Of a DNA stretch of 13,356 nt, positions 6,999 through 13,356 are shown piece by piece (within the stretch, counting starts at the first letter, position 1; each line of letters opens with the position of its first letter). The stretch spans positions 1 through 13,356 of the forward strand of contig JAUWZR010000043.1 of the NCBI GenBank assembly GCA_030615235.1, given 5' to 3'. The notes below the pieces were generated by a model. That model worked only from the letters and a program-made list of their open reading frames with translations, ran no database searches and was not told where the DNA came from. The DNA comes from Promethearchaeota archaeon (lineage in GTDB: Archaea; Asgardarchaeota; Lokiarchaeia; Sigyniarchaeales; SOKP01). Position numbers and translations under genes: made by a program.

Positions 6999-7124
6999 AC
7001 CAAAAAGGTTACTCTTAAGTTGAAATAACAAGTATTTTGATAATAATTATTTCTTCAATTTAATAATTTTCAAATTTTAATAACAATATTAAATTTTTAA
7101 AACCTTTTTTATTTAGATGATATA

Positions 7125-7292
7125 ATGATCGAACAATTAGAATCGAAACTAAAAGAGTTAGAAATTAAAAAACAGGAGTTACAACCCAAAATTGATGAAA
7201 TTGAAGCACAAAAAACTGAAGAAATCCAAGAGTTAAACAGAAAATATGATCACATGATCCAAGACGCTAACAGTGAAGTTGATGATTTTTAA
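7125..7292 (+). CDS. Short coiled-coil protein, 55 aa (N-terminal part of a split frame)
   Basis: ATG 7125 opens a frame of 55 residues, MIEQLESKLKELEIKKQELQ through PKIDEIEAQKTEEIQELNRK to SEVDDF, ending at TAA 7290. It is highly charged with heptad-like spacing of Leu and Ile, a clear coiled coil. The next gene (ATG 7302) is in the same frame, only three codons after the TAA, and reading through would give one smooth helical protein. The TAA may therefore be a point mutation (for example GAA or CAA to TAA), a sequencing error, or a true gene boundary. A+T-rich DNA with TTTTTAAAA-like boxes at about 7091-7102 may be the promoter. Function is unknown. Confidence 0.7.
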   Translation: MIEQLESKLKELEIKKQELQPKIDEIEAQKTEEIQELNRKYDHMIQDANSEVDDF

Positions 7293-7301
7293 CAGAAAAT
7301 T

Positions 7302-7538
7302 ATGAACGAAATTATTGATTTATTTTCGAAAGCCGTGATGGATGAGTTTGATGCGAAAAGAAGCATAAGTGAATATATGGTTACAGAAAATTTTAAAGAT
7401 TTTAGGGACGGCGTTTCGAAAATTGATCTTTTTCCAAGAGACTTAATAGATAGATTAGATAAAGTCATCAAAGGCGGTCTGATAGAAAACATAGCCTACG
7501 ATGTAGAGAAAATCGAAGCAAAATATAAAAAAAAATAG
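7302..7538 (+). CDS. Small helical protein, 78 aa (C-terminal part of a split frame)
   Basis: The frame encodes 78 residues, NEIIDLFSKAVMDEFDAKRS, then EYMVTENFKDFRDGVSKIDL, FPRDLIDRLDKVIKGG and a Lys-rich end (EKIEAKYKKK). It is mixed helical and acidic-basic with no cysteines or membrane segment. No ribosome site lies before ATG 7302, which is in the same frame as the 55-residue coiled-coil ORF and 9 bases after its stop. This supports an original single protein of about 137 residues, a coiled coil followed by a small helical domain. No family is recognised. If the split is real, the second half would depend on reinitiation after the TAA. Confidence 0.72.
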   Translation: MNEIIDLFSKAVMDEFDAKRSISEYMVTENFKDFRDGVSKIDLFPRDLIDRLDKVIKGGLIENIAYDVEKIEAKYKKK

Positions 7539-7539
7539 A

Positions 7540-7567
7540 TAAGAAAGATAATTTCATCTTTTTCTTA
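7540..7567 (+). terminator. Hairpin after the coiled-coil gene pair
   Basis: TAAGAAAGAT and ATCTTTTTCTTA are inverted copies (with a two-T bulge) around a six-base loop, starting two bases past the stop codon at 7538. The right arm is T-rich. It is a plausible transcript end. Confidence 0.45.
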
Positions 7568-7635
7568 ATTTAATTCATATTTGTAATCAATTTTTAATCT
7601 CATTTTCAGTATTATGTAGATATTAGTGGGTTAAA

Positions 7636-7655
7636 TATGTCCTTGTGAGGATATA
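7636..7655 (+). other. 8-bp inverted repeat upstream of a 45-aa ORF
   Basis: TATGTCCT and AGGATATA pair over eight positions (one G-U) around a TGTG loop and are followed by CTTTTC. The hairpin lies 38 bases before ATG 7693. It could be an RNA structure or an operator; chance is also possible in such A+T-rich DNA. Confidence 0.3.
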
Positions 7656-7692
7656 CTTTTCAATATTAAGAAATAATAACTAATACGGTAAA

Positions 7693-7830
7693 ATGGAAAT
7701 ATTTGAAGAGGAAATTAAAAATTCAAAGGTGATACTTCTCGACTGGCTTTATGATGAGATATTTCTTCAAAATCCAGATTTAAGAGATGAACTTAATGAG
7801 AAGGGTCAAAAACTACCACTTAATCATTGA
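7693..7830 (+). CDS. Small ORF, 45 aa, hypothetical
   Basis: ATG 7693 opens a 45-residue frame: MEIFEEEIKNSKVILLDWLY, then DEIFLQNPDLRDELNEKGQK and LPLNH, ending at TGA 7828. The composition is protein-like (acidic, amphipathic, with well-spaced Leu, Ile, Trp and Tyr) and no other gene overlaps it. It converges with the peptidase gene, whose stop is 22 bases away. There is no strong ribosome site (GGTAAA only). It could be a genuine small protein or the remnant of a longer one; no family is recognised. Confidence 0.5.
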   Translation: MEIFEEEIKNSKVILLDWLYDEIFLQNPDLRDELNEKGQKLPLNH

Positions 7831-7852
7831 TTCAATCGAAACACTTATTATG

Positions 7853-8416
7853 TTAACATATATTTAATATTTCTTCAAGAATTTTCTTAATATAGGATAA
7901 ATAATCCTCTAATTTACCTTTTCTTGGAATATGAATAAAAATTACGGGGTATATATTTTTTGAAATATCTAAAGCCCAATAATATATATAATTACATAAA
8001 TAGAATCCCGGAAAATAAGAAATGGAGAGCTTTAAGCTATATTTAAGAGCTTCATAAATTTCTTTTACATTTAAATTTGTATTGAATTTTAATGATTTTT
8101 TTATGCTAATAAAACCCATTTTATAGAATCCATCCACATCTTTACCCAAAGCCCAATTTAAGGAAACTTTTTCTAAAGAAATTCTTTTTTTTGAATGAAT
8201 TCCCATAAGTATAACTAAATTTGGTTTTAATTTAATTGACTTAAAAAAATCTAAGTATGACTCAACGCTCCTTTTCCAACTAACAGGTAAAATAATTTTT
8301 TCAATGGAATACTGTTGAAATTTATCATCAAAGTATCTAACAATATCACCACTTAGATTTGAAGAAAGTTTACCAAATTTCTCAAAACCAGTTAAAAGAA
8401 TCGTGTTTTTTATCAT
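7853..8416 (-). CDS. pcp: Pyroglutamyl-peptidase I-like protein (peptidase family C15)
   Basis: The 187-residue protein follows the Pcp layout. It starts ILLTGFEKFG...NLSG (family: LvTGFgPFg...NPs), then IILPVSW, PNLVILMGIHSKKRISLEKVSLNWA, FPGFYLCNYIYYWAL and PVIFIHIPR. The catalytic triad of family C15 is in place: E82 (SLEKVSLN), C141 (YLCNYIYY) and H162 (FIHIP). The usual enzyme, about 200-215 residues, removes N-terminal pyroglutamate from peptides in the cytoplasm. Here the segment between the Glu and Cys blocks is diverged and lacks the usual PD.G.....I...GP.a pattern, and the C-terminus is short, so the substrate may differ. GGGT about five bases before the ATG is a weak ribosome site. 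The frame is intact. Confidence 0.82.
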   Translation of the reverse strand: MIKNTILLTGFEKFGKLSSNLSGDIVRYFDDKFQQYSIEKIILPVSWKRSVESYLDFFKSIKLKPNLVILMGIHSKKRISLEKVSLNWALGKDVDGFYKMGFISIKKSLKFNTNLNVKEIYEALKYSLKLSISYFPGFYLCNYIYYWALDISKNIYPVIFIHIPRKGKLEDYLSYIKKILEEILNIC

Positions 8417-8465
8417 TTACCCATAAAGTGTAAAAAATGAATAAAAATAATAAATATAAAAAATT

Positions 8466-8882
8466 TTAGCTGACTTGTTGTTTTAATTGCTCAGCTTCTA
8501 ATTTCTCTAATTTTTTCCTTAAAGCTCTTATATCTGCTTCATATGATTTTATTTTGGTCTTCTTTTCTTTAAGAATACCATCTAGTTTCTTGTTTAAGGC
8601 TTTAGCCTTTCCCTTAATCAAATTAGCTAATTTTTTCTTTAATGAAGAGACCTCCACAGTTAATTTATTCATTTTTTTTGTCCATTCTTTAGATTTTTCT
8701 GTGGCTTCTTTTAAATCTACTTCTCCCACTTCAAATTTGGATTTGGTATCGTTAATTTTTTCATCATAATCCGCTTCGATTTCTTTCTCAGCAGATGCCT
8801 CCTTTTTTGAGGCGTCCTCTTCAACTCTCGTGATCTCGTCTTCCTTTTCTGAGATTTGCGTCCTAATTTCTTGTTCTGACAT
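8466..8882 (-). CDS. Coiled-coil protein, 138 aa
   Basis: Almost the whole protein is Glu/Lys-rich helix with heptad-spaced Ile, Leu and Val. Two stretches stand out, about 1-45 (SEQEIRTQISEKEDEITRVE, then KKEASAEKEIEADYDEKIND) and 70-134 (TKKMNKLTVEVSSLKKKLAN, then KLDGILKEKKTKIKSYEADI). There is no signal, membrane segment or cysteine. It is likely a cytoplasmic rod or scaffold; long coiled-coil proteins are frequent in Asgard genomes, but no specific family or partner can be named. It is not visibly homologous to the coiled-coil ORF at 7125 beyond composition. AAGAGAA upstream of the ATG is a weak ribosome site. It lies 49 bases upstream of the peptidase gene on the same strand, so co-transcription is possible. 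Confidence 0.78.
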   Translation of the reverse strand: MSEQEIRTQISEKEDEITRVEEDASKKEASAEKEIEADYDEKINDTKSKFEVGEVDLKEATEKSKEWTKKMNKLTVEVSSLKKKLANLIKGKAKALNKKLDGILKEKKTKIKSYEADIRALRKKLEKLEAEQLKQQVS

Positions 8883-8954
8883 ATTATTTTCTCTTAATTA
8901 TTGTTAGTTTTTCATTATGTTTTGATATATTTGCTTCCTTAAAAATTATTAATA

Positions 8955-9502
8955 TTATTCTTTTAGAACGAATTCCCATGCGCAATAGTAATTTTCAGGA
9001 TGCTCGTCTGGAGGACAACATATACATCTCGTTTCAATTCTTGGATCGATGGTTTTAGCAAAATTTTCATATTCAACAATCCCTACTGGTTTACAAGGGA
9101 AGTCCGGAAGGTTTCTTCTTTTTCTTGCATATTGCACCCGGCAATTGTTCATCCGAAACACACAATGCTTCTCAGAAATCTCAACAATTTCTTGTACATT
9201 AATAATGGCGTAAATTCTATATCTTAACGCTTTAATTAATCCCGAAATTCCTCCAAATTCTGGGATACTAAACCGGCTCATAATTCTTTTTGCTTCAATA
9301 ACAGTAAATCTTTCCCATTGCGCTACATCAAGTTCAATGGCTTTCTCTAAACCAAATTCTTTTTCGACTGCTTGAAACCAGGTTTTGGGGATAAAGTCAA
9401 TCTTTACTCCTTTCCATCAATGGCCAACCAGTTTTTAGAAATATCTTCAATGTAGTCCATTAATTCATCTTTCGTTAAGTTTTCTAGATCTTCTCTCATC
9501 AT
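8955..9502 (-). pseudogene. Cys-rich DUF6125-like protein, broken by a one-base frameshift
   Basis: The C-terminal 108 residues (9281-8955) contain FRMNNCRVQYARKRRNLPDF, PCKPVGIVEY, IDPRIETRCICCPP and YYCAWEF, which I recognise as DUF6125-like. The N-terminal part is present upstream: ATG-ATG at 9502 with AGGTA before it gives MMREDLENLTKDELMDYIED and ISKNWLAIDGK, then runs into TAA 9404. In the other frame GVKIDFIPKTWFQAVEKEFG and LEKAIELDVAQWERFTVIEA continue without a break into MSRF at 9281. One added base at the AAA at 9411-9413 restores a 182-residue protein. The seven cysteines in the C-terminal part suggest metal or Fe-S binding, but no function is known. It may be a real pseudogene or a sequencing indel. 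It lies 98 bases downstream of another Cys-rich gene (9601-10656). Confidence 0.85.
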
Positions 9503-9600
9503 TCAATACCTATTTTTTATACTAAAATAATAAATCAAAGAAATTTATTTCTTATTTATTCATCTTTTTCTAATACCGAGTTATGACATACTGGTTTTGT

Positions 9601-10656
9601 TTAAGAATTTTTATCATCGAGAGGAATATGGATAGCAAATTCGCAGGTTTCATCTCCTCTTAATAAGGTTTTCAAAATTTCAATTCGTACGGGTTTTTTA
9701 AAAATCCCCTCCCATATTTGCCGGTACCAACCAGCACTACAATTGCAAAAGGTTGGTGAAATTCCCTCATCCCAATAATCGCGAACCAAAGAACAATGAC
9801 AATAATTGCGTTTTTTCTCTTCTAGAGTTTTTGCATTTTTATAACCCTCCAAGTTAACCGGTATTTTGGTAGTATAAATCACACCACCTTCTCGCGTAGG
9901 ATTTTCGTACCAAAGATAATCTTTATGCATTTCCTCTATTACAGCATCAACATTTTCAGTTTTTTCATAAATATCTCTTAATTTATCAATTCTTTTTTGT
10001 GAAAATTTATGCGCGCAACTGGATAAAATATCGTATTTTTGGTAATTATCGGTTTCTTTGTCTAATTTCGCTATAACACTTTTTATCCATAGAGTTTTTT
10101 CTTCTTTAGAGGTTTCAATACTAAACATTTCTCTGTGTTTCATTATACTATTTGATTTTTCTTTATCATCTAAAACTCTATTTAAGTTTTTTTCCAATCT
10201 GGAATCCCACAAATGCAAAATTCCTTGGATCTCGATTCGATTTTTATTGGAGTTCTTTTTATCAGATTCTTGTATAACTAGTCGAATTTTTGTTGTCCCT
10301 AAAACAGCATGTTCGCTAAAATAATTAAAGAGTATTTGAGAGGTTTCACTTAGGGTATTATAGGATCCATTATGATACATTGATAATACTTCAACTTCTT
10401 CAAGCTTTTTAAGGCTAAAACCTTCTTTATTAAAATTTTTATCAGTAGGTAGACATATATCCATATCCGATCCCCCTTCACTATAAACTCCATAATCAAT
10501 AACTACTATAACTGGATTGGAAGGGAATATTGTAGAATCTTCTCGAAATTCTTCAATTCTAGAAGGTATATCTTTTATATCTCCTCGGAAATTATTATAA
10601 ACTACTAGAATCGGCTCAATTTGTTTATGTATAATTCCTAATTCTTTAAGAGACAT
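9601..10656 (-). CDS. GyrI-like effector-binding domain fused to a Cys-motif (DUF6144-like) domain
   Basis: The 351-residue protein has two parts. Residues about 10-130 resemble GyrI/AraC-type effector-binding domains: IEPILVVYNNFRGDIKDIPS, VIVVIDYGVYSEGGSDMDIC, VEVLSMYHNGSYNTLSETSQ and TTKIRLVIQE. Residues about 180-345 form a Cys-rich domain: C214-AH, YC286HC288SLVRDYWDEGI, PTFC304NC306SAGWYRQIWEGIF and GDETC338EFAIHIP. The second resembles DUF6144 / thiazoline-carboxylate-hydrolase-like proteins in its CHC...C.C.AGW...IWE layout. The first part usually binds small hydrophobic ligands; the second could bind a metal or Fe-S cluster. A cytoplasmic ligand sensor or enzyme is plausible, the ligand unknown. 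There is no helix-turn-helix. The ATG has AGGTG ten bases upstream. The domain calls are by eye; the gene is certain. Confidence 0.75.
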   Translation of the reverse strand: MSLKELGIIHKQIEPILVVYNNFRGDIKDIPSRIEEFREDSTIFPSNPVIVVIDYGVYSEGGSDMDICLPTDKNFNKEGFSLKKLEEVEVLSMYHNGSYNTLSETSQILFNYFSEHAVLGTTKIRLVIQESDKKNSNKNRIEIQGILHLWDSRLEKNLNRVLDDKEKSNSIMKHREMFSIETSKEEKTLWIKSVIAKLDKETDNYQKYDILSSCAHKFSQKRIDKLRDIYEKTENVDAVIEEMHKDYLWYENPTREGGVIYTTKIPVNLEGYKNAKTLEEKKRNYCHCSLVRDYWDEGISPTFCNCSAGWYRQIWEGIFKKPVRIEILKTLLRGDETCEFAIHIPLDDKNS

Positions 10657-10846
10657 TTAATTAAAACACCTAAATTCCTCATCATTTCAAGTAGTTTAAA
10701 AGATGTAAATTAATAAAAGTAACTAATTCAAATTAAGACCTTTCCATTTTCTCCTAAAAAATTAGTATAAAGCATTAAAATTCCTCTTTATGCAGTATAA
10801 ATTACAAAAAACTTCTTAAAACATTAATATAATTGAATTCTCTCAA

Positions 10847-12136
10847 TTATAGTAAGGTCTGAACAAACATCGATATTTTGTCTTTTATAGCCTTTGCCGA
10901 TGTTATTCGGGCGTCTCCAACGTCAAAATCGATAACCAACATAGGGATTCCTACTTCGTCTCTGAGAGCTTCCCTTAATAGCTGGGGAATGCCTCCAAAT
11001 TGCTTACATGCAATACTCTGCGTATAAATGAAGCAATCAGCGCTAAAATCTTTAGCCATTCTAATACAATCGTCTAAGAAGGGGTAATAGAATTCAGTTG
11101 ATTGTTTAACCATTGGCCAACCCATCGCTTTTCTGGCCATTCCATAAAAAAGAGTATCTAAATCAGACTTTGTGTCAATAGGATCTGAAAGATTATAATT
11201 GAAAATATCTAACAGAACACTCATCCCCAATTCGCGATCCAACCATTCGCATAAGGAAATGTCAAAAAAAGTAACCATATAAGGCCAGATTGATCTTATT
11301 CGTTCTTCTCCTCCGTGGTGATTATTATTTTTATATCTAGATTTTGCGATTTCTAGTATCCTGCTATAGAATGAAATGTTTTCAGGAGCTCCAGAAATAA
11401 ATACAGTTGAAGCAGCTGCAATAGGATTAAAGATGTTTTCAATTGGGCTTGGAACAGCTTTTATTAAGTCAAATAATTCCATTCTTAATTTTGAAACTTC
11501 ATTCTCTACTTCCAAGGCTTTTCTCATTTTATCAAAATCAGGCTCTTGACCAATTACTTCCCCCAGACTATAAAGACTTAGCTTTAATTGCTCAGCATAA
11601 TATTCATAACTTTTTTCATCGTGAAGAAAGGGCATATCGGCAATTATTAGAGGAAATTTTTTTTCATATTTGAAAAAAGGATAAGACGCACATGTTGAAT
11701 CACATGGTGCTGTTGGAGTAATAATTGCGTCAAAATGATACAAGTTTTCTAAACTCATCCCCATTGCTCCTTTTTGGGCGGAACATGTATGAAAGGGGTG
11801 ACCCCAATTTCCTATTACATCGTAATATTTTTCAACACCATTGATTAGAAGAGTTGAGAGAAAATATGAGACTCCTTCGAGACAAATAGGAACGCAATCA
11901 AAGCATTTAAGATAATCAGCTTGAAATGCAAAGTGGTATCCAACGATGGGCACACCTTCTCGAGCTTTTTCAATATCTTTCCTAACAACCGGTATTATTT
12001 CTTCCAATCCTATTTTTAACGAGGGAATTCCTGTTTCGGGAAGGATTTTTTCTACTAACTCGTGGGTCGTTTCCATCGCGTCTAATAACATTTGATAAGG
12101 GGCAATCTTATTTTCCATCTTAACTGTAGTATTCAC
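10847..12136 (-). CDS. 2-hydroxyacyl-CoA dehydratase / benzoyl-CoA reductase family subunit (HgdB/BcrB-like), first of a pair
   Basis: The 429-residue protein has the family layout: GVPIVGYHFAFQADYLKCFD with C78, C81 and C85; FHTCSAQKGAMG (C118); ITPTAPCDSTCASYPF (C145, C149); and a second half with FIYTQSIACKQFGGIPQLLR (C377) and IPMLVIDFDVGD. In this family conserved cysteines hold a [4Fe-4S] cluster for ketyl-radical dehydration of 2-hydroxyacyl-CoA or reduction of aryl-CoA, with electrons from an ATP-driven activator (HgdC/BcrA type). No activator gene is in the window. The frame starts at GTG 12136 with no clear ribosome site; ATG at residue 7 (12118) is an alternative. It lies 46 bases downstream of a second family member on the same strand, so the two probably form a heterodimer. 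The substrate is unknown. Confidence 0.85.
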   Translation of the reverse strand: MNTTVKMENKIAPYQMLLDAMETTHELVEKILPETGIPSLKIGLEEIIPVVRKDIEKAREGVPIVGYHFAFQADYLKCFDCVPICLEGVSYFLSTLLINGVEKYYDVIGNWGHPFHTCSAQKGAMGMSLENLYHFDAIITPTAPCDSTCASYPFFKYEKKFPLIIADMPFLHDEKSYEYYAEQLKLSLYSLGEVIGQEPDFDKMRKALEVENEVSKLRMELFDLIKAVPSPIENIFNPIAAASTVFISGAPENISFYSRILEIAKSRYKNNNHHGGEERIRSIWPYMVTFFDISLCEWLDRELGMSVLLDIFNYNLSDPIDTKSDLDTLFYGMARKAMGWPMVKQSTEFYYPFLDDCIRMAKDFSADCFIYTQSIACKQFGGIPQLLREALRDEVGIPMLVIDFDVGDARITSAKAIKDKISMFVQTLL

Positions 12137-12182
12137 AAAATCACATCTTCTTATTTTATTTTTATTATAAAATTTCTCTAAA

Positions 12183-13331
12183 CTAAATCATTTCTAAAAA
12201 TGCTTCTATTCTTGTTTGAAGTCTAGTGGTATCTGCTTGGTAAAATTCGCGATCTAAATTCAACACGGGAATTTCTAAATCCTTTAATTCATGGACATAT
12301 AACATATTATCACAACCATGTAAGTCGCAATTGTTTATTCTTTGTAAGATAACTCCATCAACATTTGCTCTTTTAATTTCATTTTTCATAAAATTCAATC
12401 GTCGTTCGTGATCATCCATCATTCTAGGGCAAGATATTCTGTAATAAACTCGCTCAACTATGCTTTTTAGTGGATCGAGTTCGAAACCTAAATGAACATC
12501 GTCTAAAAAATTGCGAGTCCCAAAGCATAAAAAATCGCTAACAATTAGGGCTCCAGAATCTTCTATTAATCCAGTAAAATCAGTGTTGTCAACTTCACTT
12601 CCAACAAGCATGATTCTTTTACCGTTGGATTTTACACCTTCGCTTTCTTTCAAAGAGTTGAGAATTCGTTCTAATTCCCGGTTAGCAACTTCTTTGGGAA
12701 CTGAATTGTTCGACATCGATATCTGTAAAGCTTCACTACCAGTAATTTTGGGGGTGTCAATAATTCTCATTTCGTGGATTTTCCGTAAAAGTTCACGATT
12801 CTTATTGTAAATGTTAATAGTTTCAAGTAAATTTTGATTAGTTATGGTTTCTAGAATGTATTTTTCTTCTAATTCAGCTTTTAATTCTTGTATCTCGGTA
12901 TAATACCATTCAAAGCCTTCATCTGTAATAACATGAGGTATAGAGTAGTAAAATTGAGAAGCTGGTTTAGGAAAATTTTCTCTCCCAAATACTTTTAAAT
13001 CAAAAAGTTCAAACATTCGGCGAGAGTGATCGCAGGAATTACAAATTAAAATACCGTCTAAAAAATCATAGATACCTCTTAGAGCCATGTCAAATGTTGC
13101 GCGAACAAAAGAGCACGTAAATCTTACCATATAAACATCAACTAAATTCATGCTTGTATTTCCGGTTGCTCGAATTCTAAATAATAGTAGATTCGCAGCG
13201 TGTAAAAGTTCATCTGGAATATAGGTACAGTAATATCCTAAAACTTTTTTACCATTTGCTAGCCATTCTGTTATGTAGGGATTAGTTATTGAGTCTGAAA
13301 TATGGAGAAATTGATCGTTTTTTAAACTCAC
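12183..13331 (-). CDS. 2-hydroxyacyl-CoA dehydratase family subunit (HgdB/BcrC-like), second of a pair
   Basis: The 382-residue protein is a second member of the same family. Family blocks are KVLGYYCTYIPDELLHAA (C35), FTCSFVRATFDMAL (C73), DFLDGILICNSCDHSRRMFE (C97, C100), a Rossmann-like MLVGSEVDNTDFTGLIEDSG segment (about 241-260), YYRISCPRM (C301) and ILQRINNCDLHGCDNMLY followed by IPVLNLDREF (C335, C340). Cysteines at 35, 97/100 and 335 sit where cluster ligands occur in the family. It likely partners the product of 10847-12136 as an oxygen-sensitive Fe-S enzyme acting on a CoA thioester or related substrate. Translation starts at GTG 13331 with a near-perfect AGGAGG (13341-13346) nine bases upstream. 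The two genes look like one transcript starting near the window's right edge. Confidence 0.86.
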   Translation of the reverse strand: MSLKNDQFLHISDSITNPYITEWLANGKKVLGYYCTYIPDELLHAANLLLFRIRATGNTSMNLVDVYMVRFTCSFVRATFDMALRGIYDFLDGILICNSCDHSRRMFELFDLKVFGRENFPKPASQFYYSIPHVITDEGFEWYYTEIQELKAELEEKYILETITNQNLLETINIYNKNRELLRKIHEMRIIDTPKITGSEALQISMSNNSVPKEVANRELERILNSLKESEGVKSNGKRIMLVGSEVDNTDFTGLIEDSGALIVSDFLCFGTRNFLDDVHLGFELDPLKSIVERVYYRISCPRMMDDHERRLNFMKNEIKRANVDGVILQRINNCDLHGCDNMLYVHELKDLEIPVLNLDREFYQADTTRLQTRIEAFLEMI

Positions 13332-13340
13332 GCAAATTAA

Positions 13341-13346
13341 CCTCCT
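13341..13346 (-). promoter_or_regulatory. Strong Shine-Dalgarno site fixing a GTG start
   Basis: On the minus strand AAAGGAGGTTAATTTGC precedes GTG 13331. The AGGAGG core nine bases upstream is the best ribosome site in the window and supports the GTG start of the dehydratase-type subunit. Confidence 0.75.
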
Positions 13347-13356
13347 TTGTAACTAA

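Noticed and set aside
6719..7003. Minus-strand ORF of 94 aa
   Set aside because: It is antisense to the four-helix membrane gene, which has normal protein composition and context.
7290..7292. Selenocysteine or pyrrolysine readthrough at the stop between the two coiled-coil halves
   Set aside because: The codon is TAA, not TGA or TAG, so these recodings do not apply.
10657..10846. Possible hidden gene or RNA in the 190-base gap after the dehydratase operon
   Set aside because: It is A+T-rich with no open frame of note and no clear structure beyond the AGGTG ribosome site of the next gene.
12511..12810. Plus-strand ORF of 99 aa
   Set aside because: It is antisense to the HgdB/BcrC-like gene and shows no recognisable protein features.
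1..13356. CRISPR array, tRNA, rRNA, insertion sequence or integration site
   Set aside because: No regularly spaced repeats, cloverleaf-like genes, transposase motifs or flanking inverted repeats were seen on either strand.

Overview
The window is strongly A+T-rich and dense with short single genes and pairs. It looks archaeal, most likely an Asgard (Lokiarchaeia-like) archaeon. The support is indirect: archaeal-style poly-T ends to transcripts, a mix of good Shine-Dalgarno sites and none, TTG and GTG starts, a CCG-domain heterodisulfide-reductase-like protein, a membrane winged-helix zinc-ribbon protein, a small longin-like protein, short coiled-coil proteins, a Cys-rich DUF6125-like protein and paired 2-hydroxyacyl-CoA dehydratase subunits. 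No rRNA, tRNA, CRISPR array or insertion sequence is visible, so the lineage is inferred from gene content only.

Layout. 1-2058 is redox-flavoured: the 3' end of an HdrD/GlpC-like Fe-S gene, a membrane wHTH zinc-ribbon protein, a small ferredoxin on the minus strand, and a divergent FMN-reductase-like gene broken (or frameshifted) at an A11 run. 2124-4426 is minus strand: a surface protein with 'SAG' beta-repeats, a flavodoxin, and a longin-like protein. 4677-5766 holds an intact TatD-type metal-dependent hydrolase and, just downstream of it, a decayed second copy of the TatD C-terminus. 5934-6998 (plus) holds an ICMT/PEMT-like membrane methyltransferase and a four-helix membrane protein. 7125-7830 (plus) carries a coiled-coil gene split by one in-frame TAA and a 45-aa ORF. 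7853-9502 (minus) has a pyroglutamyl-peptidase-like enzyme, a coiled-coil protein and a frameshifted DUF6125-like gene. 9601-13331 (minus) has a GyrI-like/Cys-motif fusion protein and a tight pair of 2-hydroxyacyl-CoA dehydratase / benzoyl-CoA-reductase-like subunits.

How it fits together. The recurring theme is low-potential electron transfer: ferredoxin, flavodoxin, FMN reductase, CCG protein and radical-type dehydratase subunits, as expected of a strict anaerobe. No single operon links them all. The most notable hidden signals are four damaged or recoded reading frames within 13 kb: a dnaX-like slippery A-AAA-AAG exactly at the frame change of the FMN-reductase gene, a TAA inside an otherwise continuous coiled-coil frame, a one-base frameshift in the DUF6125-like gene, and the TatD relic. 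No clearly new multi-gene system could be shown; the best candidates are the slippery site, the Cys-rich GyrI fusion and the longin-like protein.
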